Below, piece after piece: positions 17,305 through 27,497 of a DNA stretch of 64,000 nucleotides. The position numbers and the translations under genes were made by a program. The DNA is from Pseudomonas kermanshahensis (GTDB lineage: Bacteria > Pseudomonadota > Gammaproteobacteria > Pseudomonadales > Pseudomonadaceae), in NCBI RefSeq assembly GCF_014269205.2, contig NZ_JABWRY020000001.1, positions 4,698,001 to 4,762,000 of the forward strand. Direction: 5' to 3'. The notes under the pieces were generated by a model that saw only the letters and a program-made list of their open reading frames with translations, searched no databases and was not told the origin of the DNA. Position 1 is the stretch's first letter; each line of letters begins with the position of its first letter.

Positions 17305-18036
17305 TCAACCCTCTACTTCAGCAGCAACCGGCCACTGGTCGGCGCGAGCCAGTAAAACCAACGCTTCGCGAACTTGTGTCGGCGTATTGCAAAGACTTGG
17401 GAACGGCAGCCAGTAGATGCCCTGACCAATACGCAGGTGCATGCCTTCGCTGTCGACACCGACCATGAGCGCAGGGGCTGTGCGTGGCAGGTCGGTCAGT
17501 TCGACATAATGGGCGATGGCATTGGCGTGATCGCTGTTCATGTGTTCGATCATGCTCGCCTCGGCCTTGCCCGCGAACGGGTTGGCCAGGGTCACGTGGT
17601 CAAGCCAGTGAATGGCGCCAAAGCCGCCGATGTAGCGGTGGCGCACGGGCTGCAGCACCCAGAAGTCGAAATCGTGGGCCTTGTGGTAATTGGCCGCGTC
17701 GGGGAAGTACCGGTAGTAGCGCTCGGCAGCGGCCTCGATGGCAGCTTCATCCACCAGCTTGTGTGCTTCGGCCATTACCGTCAGGCGGCCGACCGCCTGC
17801 ACATCCTCGGCTTCACGCTCACCGACCAGCAGCGAGCATTTAGGGTCTTTTTGCAGGTTGTGGGTGTGCTGGGCGATGCGGCTGATGAGGATCAGCGGGT
17901 TGCCCTGTGCATCCAGGCAATACGGCACGACGGAACCAAACGGGAAGCCAGGCATGGACTTGGAATGGGTCGAGAGCACGCCGCGGTATTCCTTGAGCAG
18001 CAGTTCCCGGGCGGGGCGGATGGCTTTGTTACTCAC
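17305..18036 (-). CDS. HugZ-like heme-utilisation / PNPOx-fold protein
   Basis: A 243-aa protein with an N-terminal split-barrel FMN-binding-like domain (STHSKSMPGFPFGSVVPYCLD, ISRIAQHTHNL) and a C-terminal DUF2470 domain starting at about residue 160 with MIEHMNSDHANAIAHY, the pattern of HugZ heme oxygenases and their relatives. It may degrade or bind heme, but pyridoxamine-phosphate-oxidase-like flavoproteins of this shape also have other roles. It lies upstream of fxsA in the same direction with a 64-base gap. Confidence 0.85.
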   Translation of the reverse strand: MSNKAIRPARELLLKEYRGVLSTHSKSMPGFPFGSVVPYCLDAQGNPLILISRIAQHTHNLQKDPKCSLLVGEREAEDVQAVGRLTVMAEAHKLVDEAAIEAAAERYYRYFPDAANYHKAHDFDFWVLQPVRHRYIGGFGAIHWLDHVTLANPFAGKAEASMIEHMNSDHANAIAHYVELTDLPRTAPALMVGVDSEGMHLRIGQGIYWLPFPSLCNTPTQVREALVLLARADQWPVAAEVEG

Positions 18037-18127
18037 GAAGGGCGCTCCTGGCGGCGGACTGGATGGGTGACAAGATAAGCATTATCACCCGCCGCTGCCA
18101 CAGGCAGCTTCGCCATTATGCCGACGG

Positions 18128-18245
18128 TGTAGGAGCGGCCTTGCGTCGCGAAAGGGCTGCGAAGCGGCCCCGGCAATTTCTGCATTGAAGCTGAGATCTT
18201 CGGGGCCGCTTCGCGCCCCTTTCGCGACGCAAGGCCGCTCCTACA
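18128..18245. repeat. Composite REP palindrome, same subfamily as 5065-5181
   Basis: A 118-bp palindrome with ends TGTAGGAGCGGCCTTGCGTC and its inverse, inner arms GCGAAGCGGCCCCG and inverse, and the shared centre CAATTTCTGCATTgAaGCTGAGATC. It ends one base short of the stop codon of the DUF481 gene, so it sits directly on the 3' end of that message and may protect or terminate it. Confidence 0.92.
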
Positions 18246-18246
18246 G

Positions 18247-19257
18247 TTACCAGGTCACGCCAAAGCCTGCCGTGTAGCGGGTCTTGTCCAGGTCGCTGTC
18301 ACGCGTGCCGCTGATGATGTCCTTCTCAGCCTTGAGGTTGAGCGAGGCCCATTCGGTGACTTTGTAGCGCAGGCCAACCTCGGCATCCAGCGAGTAGTCG
18401 GCCACGTTGCCCAGCGGCTTGGCGACTTCGCCATTGGTGAACAGCTGCACGTTCTTGCCGATCAGGTAGCGGGTGTAGTCCCACTTGACCGCCGCTGCAT
18501 AGAAGTTGTCCTTGGCGCCGTCCTGGTACTCGAAATCGGTACGGTTGATCAGCGAGCCCAGCGAGAACGCGCCCAGCTCGTCGTCCCAGAACTGGTAGCC
18601 CGGGCCTGTACCCACGGTACGCTGGCGAGCCAGGTCCTCGATGTGGTCGCGCTTGTATTCCATGCGCCCCTGCCAGAACCACTTCTCGGTAATGAAGCGG
18701 TCGAGGGCGTACTCGGCACTCCAGTTATCGGTGGTGGTGACGTCGTCCTTGCTCTCGCGGTTGTATTCGCCCTCGGCGTTGTGCCGCCAGCGGCCATGAC
18801 GTGCTGTCGTCTTGAAGCCCACGTCATAGTCGTCGGTGTCGTTCTCGGCACGCTTGTAGTCCAGGGCAACATCGACGTTGCCTTTCCAGACTAGGTCTTC
18901 GACCACCGGCTTGGGCTTCATGATCTGTTCGATGCTGGCCAGGTCGACGGTCTTGGGCGCCTCGCCGTTGGCCAGGGTGACCTTGCCGTCTTCGGCGGCC
19001 TTCAGCGATTTGGCCCGCTCACCGCTGTAGGCGTCCTGCTTGACCAGCAGTTCCTGGTCGCTTTCCAAGGTCTTGACGGCTTTCCAGTCCAGCGCGATAG
19101 ACCCGCCATAAGGGGTCTCCAGCAGCAGCTTGCCACCGTCGAAGACTTTGATCTTGCCACTGAGACGATCACCGTTTTTCATCCACACGGTGTCGGCAAC
19201 CGCAGGCGCGGCGCACAGGGAAGCAGCTAGCAGGCACAACAAGGATCTAGAATACAT
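18247..19257 (-). CDS. DUF481 outer-membrane beta-barrel protein
   Basis: A 336-aa protein with signal peptide MYSRSLLCLLAASLCAAPAV. An N-terminal region of about 100 residues holds two small beta domains (VWMKNGDRLSGKIKVFDGGK; DGKVTLANGEA), followed by a barrel of amphipathic strands ending in the aromatic C-terminus AGFGVTW typical of outer-membrane insertion. DUF481 proteins have been called salt-induced or YdiY-like; function is unknown. The frame is open 35 codons upstream, but the signal peptide sets the start. Confidence 0.88.
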   Translation of the reverse strand: MYSRSLLCLLAASLCAAPAVADTVWMKNGDRLSGKIKVFDGGKLLLETPYGGSIALDWKAVKTLESDQELLVKQDAYSGERAKSLKAAEDGKVTLANGEAPKTVDLASIEQIMKPKPVVEDLVWKGNVDVALDYKRAENDTDDYDVGFKTTARHGRWRHNAEGEYNRESKDDVTTTDNWSAEYALDRFITEKWFWQGRMEYKRDHIEDLARQRTVGTGPGYQFWDDELGAFSLGSLINRTDFEYQDGAKDNFYAAAVKWDYTRYLIGKNVQLFTNGEVAKPLGNVADYSLDAEVGLRYKVTEWASLNLKAEKDIISGTRDSDLDKTRYTAGFGVTW

Positions 19258-19410
19258 AAGCGGACTACAGGTTCGATTCGACGAAAAAAGCCGGGCATTA
19301 TCCAGATACCGACAACCAGAGCAAGGACAGACCGGGAGCCTGCGATTGAGTTCAACACTCATTTACCGTCACCATTGGTCCGGTTTCATCCACAGGCCAC
19401 GGGGGCACTG

Positions 19411-19764
19411 ATGTCCGAGGCATACGCGCACGCATTGGAAACGCCAGAGGCCCGACGAACGGCCCTGTATTCGGTACTTGGGCAAGTGCCCGAAGGCAAG
19501 GTGGTCAGCTACGGCCAGCTTGCCGAGCTGGCGGGCCTTGGCCGCGCGGCACGTTGGGTTGGGCGTACCCTCGGGCAGCTACCACCCGACACTCGCCTGC
19601 CCTGGCATCGGGTACTGGGCGCTGGCGGGCGGCTGAGCCTGGCTTTAGGCACGCCCTCTGGCGACGAACAACGGGCGCGGCTGCGCGCAGAAGGCGTAAA
19701 TGTGACCAATAATCGTGTGGATATGACACGCCATGGCTGGCGCCCGATGGAGCACAGCGGTTAG
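19411..19764 (+). CDS. Alkyltransferase-like protein (ATL, YbaZ type)
   Basis: A 117-aa protein with the C-terminal DNA-binding domain of O6-methylguanine-DNA methyltransferases. The active-site PCHRV is PWHRV here (Trp65), so it cannot accept alkyl groups. The base-flipping Tyr34 (VVSYGQLA) and the Arg finger region (GLGRAARWVG) are kept. ATL proteins bind O6-alkylguanine lesions and pass them to nucleotide-excision repair. The start is ATG 19411 rather than the in-frame codon at 19375, on the basis of family length. Confidence 0.92.
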   Translation: MSEAYAHALETPEARRTALYSVLGQVPEGKVVSYGQLAELAGLGRAARWVGRTLGQLPPDTRLPWHRVLGAGGRLSLALGTPSGDEQRARLRAEGVNVTNNRVDMTRHGWRPMEHSG

Positions 19765-19807
19765 AGTGCGCGCTTTGTATTCGCAAACTTGAGGCAGATG
19801 TTGGCCC

Positions 19808-21355
19808 ATGCCCCGTAAAACCTGGCGCGCTGCGCTCGCTGCCTATGCCAGCCCGTCAACCCTGGTACTTCTGCTGCTCGGCTTTGCCGCCGGCCTGCCC
19901 TACATGCTGGTGTTCTCGACCCTTTCGGTATGGTTGCGCGAAGCTGGCGTGGCCCGTGAGACCATTGGTTACGCGAGCCTGATCGGCCTGGCCTATGCCT
20001 TCAAATGGGTCTGGTCGCCGCTGCTCGACCAATGGCGCCTGCCCCTGCTCGGCGGCCTGGGGCGCCGCCGTTCGTGGCTGTTGCTGTCGCAGGCACTGGT
20101 GGTGGTCGGGCTGGTCGGCATGAGCCTGTGCGACCCACAGCAGCACCTGTCGTGGCTGATCGCCCTGGCGGTTCTGGTTGCCTTCGCCTCGGCGACCCAG
20201 GACATCGCCGTCGATGCCTATCGCCTGGAGATTGCCGATGACCAGCGCCAGGCTGCCCTGGCTGCCAGCTACATGGCGGGTTACCGGGTGGCGGCCCTGC
20301 TGGCCACGGCCGGTGCGCTGTTCTTCGCCGAATGGTTTGGCTCCACCGGTTTCAGCTACCTGCACAAGGCCTGGGCCGGCACCTACATCATGTTCGCCCT
20401 GTTGATGCTGCCGGCGCTGTTCACCACCTTGGTCATGCGTGAACCCCCGGTGCCGCTGCGTACTCAGCTGTCGGCGGCGCGTTACGGCCTGGTGCACCAG
20501 CTGGCGTCGGTGTTCGTGTTGATCGTGCTGCTGGTGTCGGTGCCTGCCAGCTTCACCCAGCTGTTCAATACCGACTGGGCCAGCGTGTTCTTCGGTGATG
20601 CGACGCCCCTCGACCTGCTGCTCGAAGACCGCGCCTTCCTGCGCCTGATCCTGTACGCGATGCTGACTTGGGCGTGCCTGTCGACCATGGGCCGTCGTGG
20701 CCTTGCCCCGGTGCTTACCCCGGTCAATGACTTCATTGCCCGCTACCGCTGGCAAGCGCTGCTGCTACTTGGGCTGATTGCCACCTATCGCATGTCGGAT
20801 ACGGTCATGGGCGTGATGGCCAACGTGTTCTACATCGACATGGGCTTCACCAAGGACCAAATCGCCAGCGTCAGCAAGATCTTCGGCCTGATCATGACCT
20901 TGGTCGGCGCCGGCGTCGGCGGCCTGTTGATCGTGCGCTTCGGCATCATGCCAATCCTGTTCATCGGTGGCGCGGCCTCGGCGGCGACCAACATCCTGTT
21001 CCTGATGCTGGCCGACATGGGCCCGAACCTGGACATGCTGGTGGTCACCATCTCGCTGGACAACTTCAGCTCCGGCATGGCCACCTCGGCGTTCGTCGCC
21101 TACCTGTCGAGCCTGACCAACCTGAAGTTCTCGGCCACTCAGTACGCGCTGCTGAGCTCGATCATGCTGTTACTGCCTCGACTGATTGGCGGCTATTCGG
21201 GGGTTATGGTGGAGAAGTTCGGTTACCACGACTTCTTCCTGATCACCGCCCTGCTGGGCGTGCCGACGTTGATTCTGATCGCCCTGCAGTGGCGTCAGGA
21301 GGCCGGGCGCGGCAAGCCCGTGCCCGAGGAGAACCCAGCGGCCGAACGGCCCTGA
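19808..21355 (+). CDS. ampG: AmpG-like muropeptide permease (MFS)
   Basis: A 515-aa major-facilitator protein with 12-14 membrane segments, beginning with the AmpG-like FAAGLPYMLVFSTLSVWLREAGV, the motif-A-like loop DQWRLPLLGGLGRRRSWLL and ATQDIAVDAYRLE. AmpG imports GlcNAc-anhydroMurNAc peptides for cell-wall recycling and thereby affects AmpC induction. The order ampG-mscS-yajQ-panE-sensor kinase matches what I recall of the P. aeruginosa ampG neighbourhood, although the MdfA-like gene intervenes here. Which muropeptides it carries is inference. Confidence 0.88.
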   Translation: MPRKTWRAALAAYASPSTLVLLLLGFAAGLPYMLVFSTLSVWLREAGVARETIGYASLIGLAYAFKWVWSPLLDQWRLPLLGGLGRRRSWLLLSQALVVVGLVGMSLCDPQQHLSWLIALAVLVAFASATQDIAVDAYRLEIADDQRQAALAASYMAGYRVAALLATAGALFFAEWFGSTGFSYLHKAWAGTYIMFALLMLPALFTTLVMREPPVPLRTQLSAARYGLVHQLASVFVLIVLLVSVPASFTQLFNTDWASVFFGDATPLDLLLEDRAFLRLILYAMLTWACLSTMGRRGLAPVLTPVNDFIARYRWQALLLLGLIATYRMSDTVMGVMANVFYIDMGFTKDQIASVSKIFGLIMTLVGAGVGGLLIVRFGIMPILFIGGAASAATNILFLMLADMGPNLDMLVVTISLDNFSSGMATSAFVAYLSSLTNLKFSATQYALLSSIMLLLPRLIGGYSGVMVEKFGYHDFFLITALLGVPTLILIALQWRQEAGRGKPVPEENPAAERP

Positions 21356-21377
21356 ACCCCTCTCTTTACATGTTTCA

Positions 21378-21475
21378 CTGTAGGAGCAGCCTTGTGCTGC
21401 GAAGAGGCCGGTAACAGCAGCGAAGATTCACTGTTCTGTCACCGGCCTCTTCGCAGCACAAGGCTGCTCCTACAG
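21378..21475. repeat. Composite REP palindrome, same subfamily as 9563-9662
   Basis: The arms CTGTAGGAGCAGCCTTG and inverse enclose GCTGCGAAGAGGCCGGT and inverse; the centre AACAGCAGCGAAGATTCACTG matches the element behind the RND gene. It lies between the convergent ampG and mdfA-like genes. Confidence 0.92.
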
Positions 21476-21502
21476 GAATTGCGCATGGCCGGCGCCGGCA
21501 AG

Positions 21503-22747
21503 CTACTGAGCCACCGCCCCTTCCCCAGGCCGGCCACCCACCACGAACCACAACGGCCAGAGCGCCAGCGCACCCGCCACGCTGGCTGCCAAGGCAAAGT
21601 GCAGCAGGCTGGCACCTGCCCCGATCATCGCCAGCAGTGCCCCACCCAGGCCCAACAAGGCGATGGTGATCATCCCCAGCATGGCCGAGACCAGCCCCTT
21701 GCTTTGCTCGCTGGAGAACAGCGTCATGCGGTACAGCACGGCGTTGGCCACACCCAACCCCAGCGCGTACAGCGACATGCCAGCGACCACGCTGGTCACC
21801 GTCGGCCAGTACCAAGTCGCCAGCACCATCAACGACAGGCCTGCCAGGTAGGGCCACAGTGCGCCACGCACCAGGGCGGGCAGCGGGTAACGGTCGGCAA
21901 TGCGGTTGATGATCAGGTTGCCCATGATCAGCCCGCCGAACACCGGCAATTGCCACAAGGCATATTCCATCGTACTCAGCCCCTCATCATGGATGAGCAG
22001 CACCGGCGACAGGCCAATCCAGCCAATCAAAGGCAAGCCGACCAGGCCAAGGGCTGCGCTGCCGGCGACGAAGCGGCGGTTGGCCAGCAACTGACCGTAG
22101 CCAGACAACAGTGGCAGCAGGTGGATTGGGGTGAACGGCAGCCGCGAACCATCGCGCCGCTCCACACCGAGTGTTTCCGGCATCAAGCGGTACAGCAGCA
22201 CCCACGCCAGCACCGCGCCGATGGCAAAGGCCACGAACAGCCAACGCCAGTCCAGCCATTGCAGCAGCAAGGTCCCCACCAGCGGGCCGAGCAGCGGCGA
22301 CAGCAGGGCAATGTTGGCCAGCAGGGCCATCATGCGCACCGCGTCCGCTTCGCTGAACGCCTCGTTCAAGGCCGGGTAGCTGACCGTGACCACAAAGCCC
22401 AGGCCGATGCCCTGCAACAGGCGCAGCAAGTTGAACAAGCCGATGTCATGGACCCAGAAGGTCGCCAGGCACGCCACGCCAAAGAACACACAACCCCCCA
22501 ACAGCAACGGGCGACGGCCATAGCGGTCGGCCAGGGGGCCGATCAGCCACTGCAGGACCACGCCACCGAGCAGGTACAGGTTCAGGGCGTGGGGGATGTA
22601 TTCGGGGCTGGCGTTCAGGTCGTCGACCACCACGGGCATGGCCGGCATGACCGCGTCGCTGGCCAGGTAAGTGAGCAATTCGAACAGGGCCAGGGTGAGG
22701 CCAAACAGCAAGGCTCGGAGGGGGGTGATGTACAGCAGTGGTTTCAT
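21503..22747 (-). CDS. MdfA/Cmr-like multidrug MFS exporter
   Basis: A 414-aa drug:proton antiporter with 12 membrane segments. TM1 holds acidic residues in ALFELLTYLASDAVMPAMPVV, the MdfA signature, followed by motif A GPLADRYGRRPLLL and motif C-like NIALLSPLLGPLVGTLLL. It is likely to export lipophilic cations or chloramphenicol-type drugs. It is convergent with ampG and lies alone between two REP elements. Confidence 0.88.
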   Translation of the reverse strand: MKPLLYITPLRALLFGLTLALFELLTYLASDAVMPAMPVVVDDLNASPEYIPHALNLYLLGGVVLQWLIGPLADRYGRRPLLLGGCVFFGVACLATFWVHDIGLFNLLRLLQGIGLGFVVTVSYPALNEAFSEADAVRMMALLANIALLSPLLGPLVGTLLLQWLDWRWLFVAFAIGAVLAWVLLYRLMPETLGVERRDGSRLPFTPIHLLPLLSGYGQLLANRRFVAGSAALGLVGLPLIGWIGLSPVLLIHDEGLSTMEYALWQLPVFGGLIMGNLIINRIADRYPLPALVRGALWPYLAGLSLMVLATWYWPTVTSVVAGMSLYALGLGVANAVLYRMTLFSSEQSKGLVSAMLGMITIALLGLGGALLAMIGAGASLLHFALAASVAGALALWPLWFVVGGRPGEGAVAQ

Positions 22748-22834
22748 GGTGAGCTTCGGGTAGAGGCAGGTGGGGTCAGGCTATATGCCAGAAGTGGCGG
22801 GGTTTAGCTGTGAACAAGTGTAATGAGGTGGAAA

Positions 22835-22950
22835 AAGCCGGGGCCGCTGCACGTTCCATCGCCGGCAAGCCGGCTCCCACACAGTTAGATGACAACCTGA
22901 ACCTGTGGGAGCCGGCTTACCGGCGATGGGGCGCACAGCGGCCCCGGCTT
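22835..22950. repeat. Composite REP palindrome
   Basis: Outer arms AAGCCGGGGCCGCTG and CAGCGGCCCCGGCTT enclose two facing units with the GCCGG stem (ATCGCCGGCAAGCCGGCTCCC / GGGAGCCGGCTTACCGGCGAT). It lies between the mscS stop and the mdfA-like start. Confidence 0.9.
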
Positions 22951-22965
22951 ATTTGAACAGCGGTG

Positions 22966-23808
22966 TTACTGGGTAGCCGTCTCCTGCACCACACGAATCA
23001 CTCGCTGCGGAAACGGAATATCGATGCCCTCGGCCTTCAACCGGTCACGGGCATGCTCGTTGAGCATGAACATCACATCCCAATAGTCGGACGTCTTGGT
23101 CCAGATACGCAGCGACACGGTGATCGAACTGTCGCCCAGCGTCGAAATCACCGCCTGCGGTGCCGGGTCGGCCAGCACACGCGGGTCCTGCGCCAGTTCC
23201 AGCAGCACGTTGCGCGCCTTTTGCAGGTCGGCCTCGTAATCCACGCCCACGTCGAACACCACTTTGCGGGTCGGCTGGCGGTTGGTGTTGGTGATGATGC
23301 CGTTGGACAGGCTGCCGTTAGGCATGATCACCGTCTTGTTGTCACCGGTGCGCAGCACGGTGTGGAAAATCTGGATGCTGTCCACGGTGCCGCTGACACC
23401 CTGCGCTTCGATCCAATCGCCGATGCGGAACGGGCGGAACATCAAGATCAACACACCGCCGGCAAAGTTCGCCAGGCTACCCTGCAACGCCAGGCCAATG
23501 GCCAGGCCGGCAGCACCGATAGCGGCAACGAAGGAGGTGGTCTCGATGCCGATCATCGACGCCACGCTGACGAACAGCAGGATCTTCAGGATGATATTGG
23601 CCAGGGTGCTGATGAACCCCTGCAATGCCAGGTCGGCATTGCGCAGGCCAACCAGCTTGCCCAAGCGCGCGCTGACCTTGTTGATGACCCACCAGCCGAT
23701 GGCCAGGGTCAGCAACGCCAGGCACACGCGGCTGCCGTACTCCATGATCAACGGAACCCAGGCTTGGGATTGGCGGACCAGCTGATCGACTTCAGCGTTC
23801 AAATCCAT
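22966..23808 (-). CDS. mscS: Small-conductance mechanosensitive channel MscS
   Basis: A 280-aa protein with three membrane segments; TM3 is the Gly/Ala-rich pore helix (FVAAIGAAGLAIGLALQGSLANFAGGV). The beta domain (RPFRIGDWIEAQGVSGTVDSI, VIMPNGSLSNGIITN) and the C-terminal alpha/beta cage follow. It opens under membrane tension to save cells from osmotic downshock. CAGGAG directly abuts the ATG at 23814 but stands 6 bases from the ATG at 23808, so the latter is preferred. Confidence 0.95.
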   Translation of the reverse strand: MDLNAEVDQLVRQSQAWVPLIMEYGSRVCLALLTLAIGWWVINKVSARLGKLVGLRNADLALQGFISTLANIILKILLFVSVASMIGIETTSFVAAIGAAGLAIGLALQGSLANFAGGVLILMFRPFRIGDWIEAQGVSGTVDSIQIFHTVLRTGDNKTVIMPNGSLSNGIITNTNRQPTRKVVFDVGVDYEADLQKARNVLLELAQDPRVLADPAPQAVISTLGDSSITVSLRIWTKTSDYWDVMFMLNEHARDRLKAEGIDIPFPQRVIRVVQETATQ

Positions 23809-23922
23809 GTTCATCTCCTGATGCCGAACGGCATGTGCACGGTAAAACTGGCCGCGGGCATTTCCGCGGCCACGGCCCCCATGGACATCATTACGCCATC
23901 GAGGTTCCTGGTGACGCTTCGA

Positions 23923-24408
23923 TCAATCGCGGAAGTTGTTGAACTGCAGCGGCATGTCGAATTCCTTGGCGCGCAGGGCAGCGATCGCTTCTTGCAGGTC
24001 GTCACGCTTCTTGCCGGTGACACGCACCTGCTCACCCTGGATGGAAGCCTGGACCTTGAGCTTGGCATCCTTGATGTGGGCGACAATCTTCTTCGCCAGC
24101 TCTTTGTCGATGCCTTCGCGGAACTTGGCTTCCTGTTTCATTTCTTTGCCGGACGCATAGGCATCCTTGGTTTCTAAGCATTTGACATCGATCTTGCGCT
24201 TGACCAGCGCACCGCGCAGGATCTCGATCATCGCCTCGAGCTGGAATTCGGCCTCGGCGGTCAGCAGCACGGTCTGTTCCTTGTCCTTGAACTCGAAGCT
24301 GCCTTTGCCCTTGAGGTCAAAACGGCGATCGAGTTCCTTGACGGCGTTGTCTACAGCGTTCTGCACTTCGTGCTTGTCCAGTTCCGATACCACGTCGAAC
24401 GAAGGCAT
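23923..24408 (-). CDS. yajQ: YajQ-family nucleotide-binding protein
   Basis: A 161-aa protein from [19 protein letters not shown] to FNNFRD, full length for the UPF0234/YajQ family, with two ferredoxin-like halves. Members bind c-di-GMP or nucleotides and act with transcription factors in some gamma-proteobacteria. An in-frame extension of 59 codons is excluded by family length and by TGGAG before ATG 24408. It is divergent from the panE-like gene. Confidence 0.96.
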   Translation of the reverse strand: MPSFDVVSELDKHEVQNAVDNAVKELDRRFDLKGKGSFEFKDKEQTVLLTAEAEFQLEAMIEILRGALVKRKIDVKCLETKDAYASGKEMKQEAKFREGIDKELAKKIVAHIKDAKLKVQASIQGEQVRVTGKKRDDLQEAIAALRAKEFDMPLQFNNFRD

Positions 24409-24460
24409 GGGTATTCTCCAAAAATAAAAGCGCGCTCGGCCTGAAGATGGAGCACGCTGA

Positions 24461-25426
<966 letters not shown>

Positions 25427-25465
25427 CGCTGGCCCTTTCAACCGGATACGGACACTGCCTTGCCC

Positions 25466-27496
25466 ATGACCCTGCGCCAACGCCTGGAAAACCTCCCGGT
25501 CGGGCAAAAGCTGCTGGCGGCCCTGCTGGTGCTGCTGGTGACCATTCTGTTGGTGGCCAACCTGACCTTCATCAGCGCCGCCTACTGGATCACCCAGGAG
25601 AGCATGGCGCCCCAGGCGCTGCAGACCATCGGCCGGCTGATCGCCAACCCGCAGCTGTCGGCGCGTGCCGGCGACAGCGCAGACAGCGCCAATGCCCTGC
25701 TCAAGGAGCTGGACAGCTACATGCCACTGCGCGCCGCCGCCGTCTACGGCGGAGACGGCCGCATGCTGGCGCAGCTGCAGCACGGCGAACCGCTGGCGTT
25801 GCCCAAGCGCTTTCGCAACATCGACGGCTGGCGCCTGATGGAATTTCGCAGCACGCAGTTGATTCGCATCCCCCGCGAAGCCGACCCACCTGCCCACCTG
25901 CTGCTGGTGGCCAGCAGCGAACTGCCGACCGCCTTCTACACCGGCACGCTCAGTGCCAGCCTCGGTATCCTGGTGTTCAGCATCCTGCTGTGGATCGTCG
26001 TTGCGCGGCAGATCAAGCGCCTGATCACCCAGCCGATCAACCAGCTCGAAGAGCTCAGCCGCCAGGTCACCCGCGAAGAAAGCTACGCCCTGCGTGCCCG
26101 CCGCGGCAACGATGACGAAATCGGCAGCCTGGCCGAGGCCTTCAACACCATGCTCTCGCGCATCGAGGCCCGCGAGCAGCAGCTCAAGCGCACCCGCGAC
26201 GAATTCCAGACCGCCTATGACCAGGCCCAGGGCCTGGCCGAAGAAACCCGCCACACCAACCGCAAGCTGGAGCTGGAAGTCCAGGTGCGCAGCAAGATCG
26301 AGAAAAAGCTCACGGGCTTCCAGAACTACCTCAACAGCATCATCGACTCCATGCCCTCGGCACTGATCGCCCTCGACGAGCAGCTCTACGTCACCCAGTG
26401 GAACCACGAGGCCACGGTGCTCTCCGGAACACCCTTGGACGAGGCGCTGAACCAGCCGATTTTCATCGCTTTCGAGCCGCTCAAACCGTTTTTGCCGCAA
26501 CTCAAGGAAACCGTAGAGAAACACCGGGTGGCGAAAATCGAGCGGGTGACCTGGCCCAAGGGCGAGGACCTGCGCCACTACGCCCTGACGTTCTATCCGC
26601 TGATGGGCGGCGGCGGCCGCGGCGTGGTGATCCGCATCGACGACATTACCCAGCGCCTGTCACTGGAAGAAATGATGGTGCAATCGGAAAAGATGCTCTC
26701 AGTGGGCGGCCTGGCCGCGGGCATGGCGCACGAGATCAACAACCCGCTGGGGGCGATCCTGCATAACGTGCAGAATATCCGTCGGCGCCTGTCCCCGGAG
26801 TTGCCGCGCAACCAGGAGCAGGCCGAAGAGCTGGGCATCGACCTGCCCACCGTCAACCGTTACCTCGAAAGCCGCGAAGTGCCGCAGCTGCTCGACGGCA
26901 TTCAACAGGCCGGCGCTCGGGCGGCCAAAATCGTCACCCACATGCTCAGTTTCAGCCGCCGCAGCAACCGCCAATTGGCGCCTTGCGACCTGCCAGCACT
27001 GATCGACCAGGCTGTGGAAATCGCCAGCAACGACTTCGACCTCACCATTGGCTTTGACTTCAAGGGCCAGGCCATTGTCCGCCAGTTCGACCCAAACCTT
27101 GGGCCAGTGCCTTGCACCGCCAACGAGCTGGAACAAGTACTGCTCAACCTGCTGAAAAATGCCGCCCAGGCCATCCACCTGCGCCCGCAACCCATCGAGC
27201 CCGGGCGCATCACCCTGCGCACCCGGCTCAACCCACCCTGGGCCGAGATCCAGGTCGAGGACAACGGCGTGGGCATGCCTGAAGCGGTGCGCAAGCGCAC
27301 TTTCGAGCCGTTCTTCACCACCAAGGAGATCGGCCAGGGCACAGGCCTTGGCCTTTCGGTTTCGTATTTCATCATCACCAACAACCACAAGGGGCAGATG
27401 GAGGTGCAGTCCACGCCCGGCCAGGGCACCTGCTTCACCTTGCGCCTGCCCCTCGGCCAGCCGGCAGCGACGGCACCAAACACCACGGAGGCATGA
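25466..27496 (+). CDS. Membrane sensor histidine kinase with HAMP and PAS domains
   Basis: A 676-aa kinase: TM1 at about 14-36, a periplasmic region of about 130 residues, TM2 at about 160-182, HAMP (QPINQLEELSRQVTREESYA), coiled coil, PAS-like domain (NSIIDSMPSALIALDEQLYV), HisKA with His422 in GMAHEINNPLGAIL, and HATPase (LLNLLKNAAQAIH, VEDNGVGMP, GTGLGLSVSYFI). No partner regulator is adjacent. Position and architecture resemble the P. aeruginosa kinase next to panE, which I recall as affecting swarming and biofilm. ATG 25466 is chosen over the TTG two codons earlier. The signal is unknown. Confidence 0.9.
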   Translation: MTLRQRLENLPVGQKLLAALLVLLVTILLVANLTFISAAYWITQESMAPQALQTIGRLIANPQLSARAGDSADSANALLKELDSYMPLRAAAVYGGDGRMLAQLQHGEPLALPKRFRNIDGWRLMEFRSTQLIRIPREADPPAHLLLVASSELPTAFYTGTLSASLGILVFSILLWIVVARQIKRLITQPINQLEELSRQVTREESYALRARRGNDDEIGSLAEAFNTMLSRIEAREQQLKRTRDEFQTAYDQAQGLAEETRHTNRKLELEVQVRSKIEKKLTGFQNYLNSIIDSMPSALIALDEQLYVTQWNHEATVLSGTPLDEALNQPIFIAFEPLKPFLPQLKETVEKHRVAKIERVTWPKGEDLRHYALTFYPLMGGGGRGVVIRIDDITQRLSLEEMMVQSEKMLSVGGLAAGMAHEINNPLGAILHNVQNIRRRLSPELPRNQEQAEELGIDLPTVNRYLESREVPQLLDGIQQAGARAAKIVTHMLSFSRRSNRQLAPCDLPALIDQAVEIASNDFDLTIGFDFKGQAIVRQFDPNLGPVPCTANELEQVLLNLLKNAAQAIHLRPQPIEPGRITLRTRLNPPWAEIQVEDNGVGMPEAVRKRTFEPFFTTKEIGQGTGLGLSVSYFIITNNHKGQMEVQSTPGQGTCFTLRLPLGQPAATAPNTTEA

Positions 27497-27497
27497 C

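Noticed and set aside
19265..19290. GGTTCGATTC resembling a tRNA T-loop
   Set aside because: No acceptor, D-arm or anticodon arm can be folded around it; it is the upstream region of the DUF481 gene.
22963..24177. 404-aa open frame antisense to mscS and yajQ
   Set aside because: It is a shadow of two well-supported genes in high-G+C DNA. His/Gln-rich translations like this recur opposite every long gene here.
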